Source: Isohypsibius dastychi (taxonomy: Eukaryota > Tardigrada > Eutardigrada > Parachela > Isohypsibiidae). Taken from it: 17,659 nucleotides of DNA. Below are positions 1-7,706 of the stretch, one piece after another. The position numbers were made by a program, and so were the translations under genes. The stretch is from positions 1 to 17,659 of the forward strand of contig JAQIWT010000580.1 of assembly GCA_034696485.1 (NCBI GenBank). Reading direction: 5' to 3'. Positions within the stretch are counted from its first letter, which is position 1, and each line of letters starts with the position of its first letter. Under the pieces are notes generated by a model. It was not told the origin of the DNA, ran no database searches, and saw nothing but the letters and a program-made list of their open reading frames with translations.

Positions 1-488
1 AGAAATCTCTCAGCGGATTCACGTTTGTCCTCACGTTCTTTTGCGGTCTCCTCTTCGATTTGTCTTCTCCTCTGCTCCTGGATATCCCTCTGGATTTTCT
101 CGTTGATTTCGGTGATTTCTTTCAGATAACGCTGTCGTTTGTAGAAGTTCAGGACATGTCTTCTCGTGAGATAGCCACGCCAGGCAGCTTGGATCTTTCG
201 CACCGTTTTATGGATGAAAACACGGAAAGATTCTTGTTGGTTACGTTTGCGTATTTGCCGGACGCGCTTTCGTGCTGCGAATCCTCTCCATACTCGCTGT
301 ATCGCCACTGCGGCACGTTGCCATCTCTTGAGCTTTTCCCAGGTTCTATACCGTCTCCAGGTTGCCTGGATTTTTGTTGCTGCGGCAATTTCCTGTTGGA
401 TGAACGGCAGCAAACGCTTGTGGAGAGTGAGAACGTGGGAGATAAAGTCAGATTCACTGTTCAGAATTCTGTAGTAGGCCAGAGCCAT
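1..488 (-). CDS. SPATA17: SPATA17-like IQ-motif protein, 5' part (3' end outside the window)
   Basis: The minus-strand reading frame is open from an ATG at 488-486 to the window edge (162 codons plus 2 nt). An in-frame TAG at 542-540 lies upstream, and this is the first Met after it. Three IQ motifs are visible at about residues 36-53 (AATKIQATWRRY), 59-76 (AVAIQRVWRGF) and 95-112 (VRKIQAAWRGYLTRR). They are followed by an aromatic/basic stretch (LNFYKRQRYLKEITEINEKI, 113-132) and a highly charged helix rich in E, R and K. The order and spacing of the three IQ motifs and the YLKE..xETN-type segment after the third match vertebrate SPATA17 as I remember it. SPATA17 is a calmodulin-binding-type protein linked to sperm and ciliated cells. 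IQ motifs bind calmodulin or light chains, so that activity is inferred, not seen. Other multi-IQ proteins remain possible. The gene lies head-to-head with PSMB2. Confidence 0.8.
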   Translation of the reverse strand, partial: MALAYYRILNSESDFISHVLTLHKRLLPFIQQEIAAATKIQATWRRYRTWEKLKRWQRAAVAIQRVWRGFAARKRVRQIRKRNQQESFRVFIHKTVRKIQAAWRGYLTRRHVLNFYKRQRYLKEITEINEKIQRDIQEQRRRQIEEETAKEREDKRESAERF

Positions 489-727
489 TTTGGTCGACAG
501 AGAACTCTCTTGGGGGGAATAAAACAGTCGTCGAGGTTGCTAAGGTTTAGGAATTCTGATAATTTTCAAACCTGGAAGTACTTCTTTGATTGAAGTGAGT
601 CAAATCCGGAGAATTACACGCCGAAAAATATTTACGGCCACGCTCATACATGAAACTTGTCGGATTAATGAATAAATATAATATTGTATTCTTTTGATGT
701 AATCTGACGGGAAAACTGTATTTGTAG

Positions 728-1354
728 ATACCAACAAGTCTTTCCGACTCGGTGAAAAACTGTTGCTTCTGACCAACGGAGAATCTGGGGACACTGACCA
801 GTTTGGAGAATATGTGGAAAAGAATCTGAAGTTGTACCGGATGCGACATGGTTATGACCTTTCTCCGTCATCTGCCGCGTATTTCGTTCGAACTCAAATC
901 GCTGAATTTTTGCGAAGCCGGGTATACTTTCAGACTTTTATTTAAGTTATTGTGGTTTGAATGTGGCTTTTGTAGACTCCATATCAAGTGAACATGTTGT
1001 TGGCCGGACACGACGAACAGGAAGGACCCTCGCTTTTCTTCATCGACTATTTGGGGACTTTGGCCAAACTGCCGTTTGCGGTGCAAGGTTATGCGGCGTC
1101 GTTCTCTTTTGGTTTATTGGACAAGCACTATCGCCCTGATATGAACGAACAGGAAGGAATTCAGCTTCTTCAGTTCTGCATCAATGAGGTGAGTTTCCGG
1201 TGCTCATGTTTTTTCGATAGGATTTAGGTTGATGGGTCTGTTTTTGTAGTTGTACAAGCGTTTCATTCTCAACATCCCGAAATTCAAGCTGCATAAGGTG
1301 GACAAGGATGGAGTTCACTTGCTGGGTGACATATATCCGACCGTGAAAGCGTGA
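728..1354 (+). CDS. PSMB2: 20S proteasome subunit beta type-2 (beta-4 position), exons 2-4; first exon not found
   Basis: Three exons join in frame: 728-921, 976-1188 and 1250-1354 (stop TGA 1352-1354). The introns are 54 and 61 nt, with GTATAC/TTTGTAG and GTGAGT/TTTGTAG ends. The 170 residues follow PSMB2 closely: an EKLLLLTNGESGDTDQF segment, LYRMRHGYDLSPSSAA, TPYQVNMLLAGHDEQEGP, and the C-terminal YKRFILNIPKFKLHKVDKDG. This subunit is a structural, non-catalytic member of the beta ring of the 20S core, acting in the cytosol and nucleus. The first residues aligned correspond to about position 32 of the roughly 200-residue family, so about 31 N-terminal residues are missing. The acceptor at 726-727 is in phase 1 and demands an upstream exon. 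No stretch in 489-727 codes for the expected N-terminus. The first exon may lie upstream of the window, or this copy may be truncated. Confidence 0.93.
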
Positions 1355-1494
1355 AGCGATCAATAGTTGGCGGATTCGAGCAGCGGAAAAAACAGTAACT
1401 TTAAACTGGAATTCTGACAAAATAATTTTGGACTGATTTTTCTTCGATCATTCAACAAGTATCAAATGTAGAATACGCGTCCTAAGTGATGTGA

Positions 1495-1500
1495 AATAAA
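1495..1500 (+). terminator. Polyadenylation signal for PSMB2
   Basis: A canonical AATAAA lies about 140 nt downstream of the PSMB2 stop codon, before the convergent ATP6V1F gene. It is assigned by position only. Confidence 0.55.
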
Positions 1501-1687
1501 CCGAAATCCAAAACAAACAGAAGGTTCTCATGAGGGAGCGTGCTACCTCACGCAATCAGTCCGTAACCAGCCAAATATTAATTGTGATTATTCACCATAT
1601 TCGAAACATCAGGAAATCGATGATCTCAAATCTGCACTTCGTGCTATATTAAAATCTGGAACCGAATTCAACAGCGGAGAACCGATT

Positions 1688-2125
1688 TTATCGGAACTCG
1701 TCGGCATTGAACATCCCTTTAGCCCGGCGAAGGATTGAGTCTTTATTAGCATCGTAAGGGTGGTCTTTTGATGGGACTTCCAGAACAGTCGGAATTGTTT
1801 GCCGGTAGCTGTCCAGCGCGAATCTTATGCGCTCAGCATAGGTCTGTGTGATGAGGATTATTCCGATATCTCCACGTTTGACAAAAATTTTAAAAGCCTC
1901 CTCAATTTCGCTGTTCAGAGTATCCTTCCCAACAATGAAATAGTTAGGTCCGGCTTTTTTGTGGACGTCCCCAATTCCACCGAGCACGAATCCGACCACC
2001 ATGTCTTCATCACCAATCACTGCGATCAGCTTGCCCTTCGGGTCACTTGAATCCTTGGATTTACCGCCCACGGTTGAAGTCGAAGTGGTCGGATCAATCA
2101 TGGCGGCCGGGTTTTTGGATTCCAT
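1688..2125 (-). CDS. ATP6V1F: V-type proton ATPase subunit F
   Basis: This intronless frame encodes 145 residues. From residue 31 onward it matches subunit F almost without gaps: [16 protein letters not shown] (31-46), LGGIGD, the [10 protein letters not shown] core (85-94), [13 protein letters not shown] (113-125) and [10 protein letters not shown] (130-139). Subunit F sits in the central stalk of the cytosolic V1 sector and couples ATP hydrolysis to proton pumping across endomembranes. The animal protein is normally about 119 residues; here a Ser/Thr/Lys-rich leader of about 26 residues precedes the conserved core. The ATG at 2125-2123 is the first Met after an in-frame TGA. A second ATG at codon 9 (2101-2099) sits in a strong GCCGCC context and could be the main start. 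Neither choice affects the conserved domain. The gene is convergent with PSMB2 (stops 333 nt apart) and divergent from the coiled-coil gene. I saw no clear AATAAA on this strand downstream. Confidence 0.95.
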   Translation of the reverse strand: MESKNPAAMIDPTTSTSTVGGKSKDSSDPKGKLIAVIGDEDMVVGFVLGGIGDVHKKAGPNYFIVGKDTLNSEIEEAFKIFVKRGDIGIILITQTYAERIRFALDSYRQTIPTVLEVPSKDHPYDANKDSILRRAKGMFNADEFR

Positions 2126-2543
2126 GCTATGGATTCAAAATCTAAAAGTGCTCGAAAAACCAGGAGTTCAATATCGGACTGATCTCAACGGCTTTTATCG
2201 ACTTCGACAAGCTGGCTTCTGAGACCTGGCTGATTTTATAGACTACATACTCCACAGAGGGAATTATGTTTTGAATTGCGGTAATCCGGAAATAAATGTG
2301 GTGATTGTTAGTAAAACACTGTGCGTTGCACCTTCCAGCATCGTTGGTGAATCAACGGCGATCATTGATTAGCATTTATTCCGTGATTATGGTATTTAAA
2401 GCCGCTGTTGGAAAATGAGAGTGATTCGAGATCCATCGAAGCTGCTCCGGAATTGCACTGTATTCCTAGGATACAAGGATCAATCTCGACCCGGTATTCT
2501 AGATTTATTTCGGTACCAGATTTTATATACTGATGCGTGAATT
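2126..2543. promoter_or_regulatory. Divergent intergenic region between ATP6V1F and the coiled-coil gene
   Basis: These 418 nt separate two start codons pointing away from each other, so the region must carry both 5' UTRs and probably a shared promoter. I saw no coding stretch and no clear TATA box or named transcription factor motif. The assignment as a bidirectional promoter rests only on gene orientation and spacing. Confidence 0.4.
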
Positions 2544-5538
2544 ATGAAGCCTGATGGGGAGAACGTAAAATCGAACTCGTTCTCCTACAGCAGTTTCCTC
2601 AGTTTTCGTCGCAGCAAGGGAAAGATCGCCAAAGATGCGTTCAAAACTGCGGTTTCGGCTGAGAATTTATCCTCTCAATCAGAGTCCACTTCATTTGTGT
2701 TTCCGGCCTCCGGGACTTTAGAGGAGACGCTTCAATTCAAAATCGGAAAGCTCGTAGTAGAAAATAGCGACCTTAGCTACAAAGTGTTGACATTGGAAGA
2801 CAGACTGCTTGTTGTTCAGAAATCAACTTCAAAGGATTATCTTGAGCAATGCTTGCGTGTTGAAGAACTTGAGAATTCAACGGAGCCTTTGAGAAATGCG
2901 TTGGAGCAATCTCGGACCCGCGTGACGGAGTTGAAGTTGATTTTGAATGAAGCGAATGCTAAGCTAAATGATTATGCGACGAGAGCTTCGTTGAGTGATG
3001 ATGAAAAAACTGCAAATTATTTGAACAAAATTCGCCATCTCGAGCTGACTTGCGAGGATTTGCGGATTAAAATATCGGCGGAGCAGGTGGAAAATGAGGA
3101 AAAGGTCAGAGAATTTCATCTTTTGTTGGACGAAAAAAACAAGGACCGCCAACTTTTTACAGCAAACGCGGAAAAAGAAGCAAATATGTATCGCGATGAG
3201 ATTCAGCGGCTGAGGGATGACCAAGAAGATATGAGAATATCGCTGCAGAGTCTATCCAGAGAATTTGAAGAAGTCGAACAAAATCTGGTTGACAAGGTAA
3301 GTGATCCAGCCGAATTCGATAACTTTCGCTTTTTTGAATTATAATAAATTATTAATAAATTAATAATAAATTGATAATAAATTAATACTAAATTAATAAC
3401 AATAATAAAAATAATAGTAATAAATGTAATGTCAATATAAAATCATGATACCTGAGAACATAATTTCATTGGTGAATTTTTTAATCCTGATTTTGTAGGA
3501 TCGTAAACATGACATCGAAAAATCGAGAATGGAAGCAGAAAAAGAAGCCGTTTTGGAGGAACTGGCGCAAATGAAGAACGATCAGAACGAGCGAGAAAGC
3601 AAAATCAGAGCAGAGATAGCGAAATTCGAGAAATTACTGGAAGCGGAAAGAGCCAAAACCAAGGATGTCGTAGCCGAATTTCAAAGGTCATCGGAAAATC
3701 AAATTCAGAGCAAAGACAGAATTATCGCAGATTTGGAAAGTAAAATAATCCACATGTCCACGGAGAACGATTTAATCCGCAAGAACAGCAGTATTAAAAT
3801 CAGTGAGAATTTGATGGATCTGGAAAGAAAGCTGCGCGACTCGGAAATGCAAAAAAACCGGCTCGCGAAGGATTTCGCCGAACGAATCGCCCAAGATCGC
3901 TTACTCAAAGAACAGACCCAAACTGAATACGAAAAACGAATCGCCGCGATCGGAATAAAATACGAAGAGGATTACAAACGAAAAACGCGTTTAGTCGAAG
4001 AGCAATCCGAACATAAAATTTCTGAACTGAAAACCGAATGCGAAAAAATGCGGGAAACCCATAATCAATATCGAGATATGGTCGATAAAAGACTGGAACA
4101 ACACAGCAAGGCTCTAAAAGACCAGCATAAAGCAGAATCCAGTCAACTGCAGACCACCGTCAAAAAATTGGAGGCGGCCGAGAAAGAGCAAAAACATGAG
4201 CTTGGAACTCTTCAGAAAACAATCGGAAGCCGGGACAGTGAGTTGAAAGCAGCCAATGCTGCGAATGCGACTCTGCAGAAAAAGGTCACCGAATTGGAAA
4301 TCCGTTTGACAGACGCTACAGCGCATTGCGTATTTATCTCATCTGAATTGGAGAAATTCAAGCAAATGAAAGATCCGGCCACAATTGTTCAAGCTACTTT
4401 AGCGGCTGAGCGGGATAGCATTGTTCGGAAGATGGAAATCGAATATGTCCACAAAATCACTTTCGCGGAAGATCAAGTCAGAAATGCGCTCACGGCTCAA
4501 CTCGAAGAACAAAAGAGTAAATTCGATAGAGATTCGAAGCTGTATCGAGAACAGATTTCGGAATTAAAAGAGCAGATTTCGGTAATGAATTCCGATACAA
4601 TGAAAAAGAGGGCGGAATTCATCGATAAAAAGCGTTCGCTGGAGGATAAAATATTGCTGCTGACCGAACAAGCGGATTCCATCAAAAAATCGGTGGAGCA
4701 GAAACATGAAGTTGAACTGAAAATACTGAAGGAATCCAGCGAGAGACTTTTGAAAAAAATCAAGAATGAAAAATCCGAAGCTGTTAAGACTTTGGAGAAT
4801 TCCCATCGGCTTGAAATTCAGACGATAGAAGATCGCGCCAAAACTGAGAAGAGTTACCTGCTCCGGCAACATCGGGAAGAACAGCGAGAATTGCTGGCAA
4901 AAGTTACCGCAACTCTGGAACAAACAAATGGGCGGAATTATCAGCTGGAAATTCAGCATTTGCAACATCAGAATATGCAGCTCGTCGAAGAGCGGCAGAA
5001 AATGTGCGCGGAAATTGAGTCGAGCTGTAATCGTATTTTGGACAAAATGAAGACTGACCACCAGAAAAATCTTCGGGATTTGGAATCGAAAAATAACGAG
5101 CTCGTTTTGAGAAATCGGCAAATCGAGTCCGAGATAAAAACCATGCACGAATCCATCGCTGCTTCTGAAATACAGAAAGACACGCAGAAACATTCATTGG
5201 AAAGGGAAATGCAGGCGAAGCTGGAACAGTTGGACCGAAAGTCGATCGAAGACCAGGAGAAAATCCGAAATGAATACGAGAAAAAAATGGACACGTTTCA
5301 GCGTGAGTCCGTCACACAAATGGATCAAATGGAACGCCAGCTGCAACTTTTGGTTAAAGAAGTCAGAAGAAACAACGAAGTCGAAAAAGAATTAAAAAAT
5401 AAATTAGCAACGACGGTGGCGAGAAATGACGAGCTGGAAAAAAGTCAAAACAGTATTCAGAAAAAACTAAATATGAATGCTGAAAATATTTCAAATGTCT
5501 GTTCACGGCATCCTATTCCTAAAAGCGTCAGAACGTAA
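2544..5538 (+). CDS. Large coiled-coil protein of unassigned family (two exons, 930 residues)
   Basis: Exon 1 is 2544-3296 (residues 1-251) and exon 2 is 3499-5538 (residues 252-930). They are joined across a 202-nt intron with GTAAGT and TTTTGTAG ends, in phase 0. An in-frame TGA lies two codons before the ATG. Residues 1-60 are Ser-rich and basic (SFLSFRRSKGKIAKD). From about residue 65 to 915 the chain is almost continuously predicted coiled coil: E, K, Q, R and L in heptads, with very few prolines. One helix break is near residue 543 (KDPATI). The last 15 or so residues are not coiled and end in HPIPKSVRT. There is no motor, kinase, zinc or membrane motif. Such proteins usually serve as cytoskeletal, centrosomal or Golgi scaffolds, but composition alone cannot tell which. 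FAM184-like and MTUS-like proteins were considered without convincing matches. The stop is immediately followed by AATAAA. Confidence 0.85.
3341..3427. repeat. AT-rich TAATAAATT-type tandem repeat inside the coiled-coil gene intron
   Basis: Imperfect iterations of TAATAAATT and TAATAA fill the middle of the 202-nt intron. Units are related but vary in length, so this is degenerate low-complexity DNA rather than a clean microsatellite. It does not touch either splice site. Confidence 0.8.
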
Positions 5539-5544
5539 AATAAA
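5539..5544 (+). terminator. Polyadenylation signal abutting the coiled-coil gene stop codon
   Basis: AATAAA begins on the base after the TAA stop (5536-5538). If it is used, the 3' UTR would be only 10-30 nt and would end before or at the stop codon of the convergent CANT1 gene at 5598. Confidence 0.5.
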
Positions 5545-5569
5545 ACGTAAAAACGATGGAAGTATGTCA

Positions 5570-5575
5570 TTTAAT
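5570..5575 (-). terminator. Possible polyadenylation signal (ATTAAA) for CANT1
   Basis: On the minus strand ATTAAA lies about 22 nt downstream of the CANT1 stop, within the 59-nt gap to the neighbouring gene. Cleavage after it would place the CANT1 transcript end over the 3' end of the coiled-coil gene. Confidence 0.4.
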
Positions 5576-5597
5576 CACAGGGTCACAGTTTTCAATG

Positions 5598-6976
5598 TCA
5601 AATAAATTCGATTCCTTCGAATTTGTAATCCGCCAAAATCAGAGTTTCCGGAAACAAAATTTTACCAGTAATATCAAACGCAATAAAATACGACGAAACT
5701 TTACCGTCGTCCTCCTCGGATTTAAGAGCAACAATAATATTATCACCGGAATCGGGGAGAAATTTGAAAGAAGAGAATCCATGTGTGGGACTGACTTCTC
5801 CAACTCGAATATCATCGATATTCTCAAAATCTTCATCAGCCATCAGCATGTGGTTTGCTCCCATATGCTCATCCAACTTATCGTCGTACTTTTCAGTGCT
5901 GACTCTCCTCGGAAGGAATATCCACTTCCGCAGCTTTTCCGACCAGCATCCGGTTTCATGGATAACATATCCTGGGAATTTTATCCCAAGTTTGTTCTGA
6001 AGAGCATGGAAGTTTTTCTTCCATGAAAAATGCCCGACTCGACCATCGGAGGAAACGCGTTTGATCCAAAGCGGATTGTCATTAATAAGCTCGCCGGTCG
6101 GGGATGTCCATTCTTTACCGAATCCACCAACAAATAAATGCTCGTCTTTCACAGTTGCCCATTCTGCTTTGAATCCTGCATAAAACAGATAAATAGCCAT
6201 TGTTTTGAGTTCGGACAAAAAACCGATTGAAAAACAAGAAAAAAAGAATCGAAAGCTCGCATGTTAGTATTGCGCGAATTTGATTTCTATGCATTACCTT
6301 TGGTATGGCGACCATTTCCATCGGTCAGAATAACCCACGGAATAGCTGAACTTCCGTCGATTTCATAAACAACACCAGTTCGATCATCCACACCATATAA
6401 TCTCCCATTAAATGTCACAAGCTCCGATAATTCCATCCCGCGATTTCCGTACGCCCATGATGATTTCAGAGTCACCATTCCCGTTGGCAATGGATCCCAT
6501 TCCAGTTTAATTTCTTTAAACTGCGGATTAAATAATAATTCACCCGTTTTCAAATAACTCAGCCAAGTTCCCTCTTCGTCAGTTGCTCTTGCTTTGAGAT
6601 CCATATCTGTAATCGCTCCAATACGATATTTTATCCATCCTCCTTCAACTTTTACAGGCTTTGTCAAAGGATACGTTGAATTATAAGGCAAAATTGGGAT
6701 ATCATAAAGACGATTCAGCGGCGGACCGAATCGTGGATTCTGACGGAAATTCGAATTTCCGGGAAGAATTGCGTAAAGAAGATAAATGACGGCACATGCT
6801 CCTCCTCCGATTAATCCGAAGAGAGTTTTTCCTGAATAACCGTCCCACATAATCAGACGAGAGACACAATCCAAGACAGCTCGATTCTCACCTTGTAATC
6901 GAATGGTAGAATTCCCTATTCTGAAAACGGTAGCTTTCTCCGCAGCTTCCATCAAGAAGGAATTAGTGCGGTACAT
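5598..6976 (-). CDS. CANT1: Calcium-activated nucleotidase / apyrase, type II membrane protein
   Basis: Exon 1 is 6976-6298 and exon 2 is 6175-5598, with a 122-nt intron in phase 1; the product is 418 residues. Family landmarks run in order: a membrane anchor at about 51-73 (TLFGLIGGGACAVIYLLYAI), YNSTYPL with an N-glycosylation sequon at N99, KYRIGAITDMD, RGMELSELVTFNGRLYGVDD (179-198) followed by RTGVVYEI, PWVILTDGNG, GFKAEWATVKDE across the splice, FVGGFGKEWT, PGYVIHE..CWSEKLRKW, PTHGFSSFKFLP and the terminal KFEGIEFI. This is the apyrase fold of CANT1, which hydrolyses nucleoside diphosphates such as UDP and GDP with calcium in the ER/Golgi lumen and supports glycosylation and proteoglycan synthesis. 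The start is the first ATG; an in-frame TGA lies upstream. A TTG five codons earlier has no support. The anchor with a luminal catalytic domain agrees with the family's topology. Confidence 0.95.
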
Positions 6977-7706
6977 CGTCACTCCAAACAAACAAAGATA
7001 CCAAATTTCGATCGAAGATCATCTTGTTATAAATGCAAGATAAACGGGCCAAAATCCTGGGCACATTTAAGATATCGAATTCTGACGACGCGAAGAATGA
7101 CACTAAATTTGACGCAGCGACGTGGAATGCAGAGAATATCTGAAGTCGATGACGCGGCAATGATTTCCAATTTCTCAAACAAGAAGGTCTTGCGACTTTC
7201 TATTCAGGGACCAATATGGGAAAAGAAATAAACAGAACAGCGATTCTTTCGCAAAGATCATATTACGCGGAGTATTTTGCTTTGCCTGATTTGCATCACC
7301 ACGACTGGATTTCGGGGTTTATTTTGATTTTCTTCACCTGTCAATCAATCAAGACTTACTGGTTGAAAATCATCTTTCCAGCGCCCGCCGTTTCGACTGC
7401 AGCACAGTGCGAATAAATAGAGACACAGCATTCGCAAACATGTTTATTCAATTTTCGATAATTAAGCTCAAATAGATAGCAAAAACAGCCGCAAAAAAAT
7501 ACTCTGAGCTGAATTACTAAAATTTCGCGCATCGATTTCTTCGTCGACAAAGCTAGCAATCTGATCAAACATCGTGGTTCACCAATAAAATCCAGTCGCC
7601 GACATTCACGGGTAAATAACTCAAAAAGATAATCACGGACAAAAAGACGGCATCCCAAATTAGTAGAGTGAACATTAAAATCTGATGATCACATCCGTTT
7701 TACATA
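6977..7706. other. Intergenic: CANT1 upstream region and NUP153-like downstream region
   Basis: These 730 nt lie between two genes on the same strand. The right part must hold the 3' UTR of the NUP153-like gene, and the left part the promoter and 5' UTR of CANT1. Short open frames occur on both strands but none resembles a known protein or has splice or family support. I see no RNA gene or repeat in it. Confidence 0.5.
7443..7448 (-). terminator. Candidate polyadenylation signal for the NUP153-like gene
   Basis: On the minus strand AATAAA lies about 260 nt downstream of the stop at 7709-7707. It is the only canonical hexamer I noticed between this stop and CANT1 on that strand. Confidence 0.4.

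Noticed and set aside
60-593. 177-codon open frame on the plus strand
   Set aside because: It is antisense to the SPATA17-like IQ repeats; its Cys/Leu/Ser-rich product is a mirror of the Arg/Lys-rich coding strand and resembles no family.
4564-5193. 209-codon minus-strand frame rich in Phe and Leu, and similar ones at 3705-3908, 4497-4763 and 4968-5294
   Set aside because: These are opposite-strand shadows of Glu/Lys/Gln-rich coiled-coil codons; such frames lack stops because of composition.
6976-6991. CANT1 start at the upstream TTG
   Set aside because: A nuclear eukaryotic gene is expected to use ATG, and the ATG at 6976-6974 gives a family-like length and topology.
7356-7658. 100-codon minus-strand frame between CANT1 and the NUP153-like gene
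   Set aside because: It has no family resemblance or splice support, and lies where the nucleoporin 3' UTR is expected.
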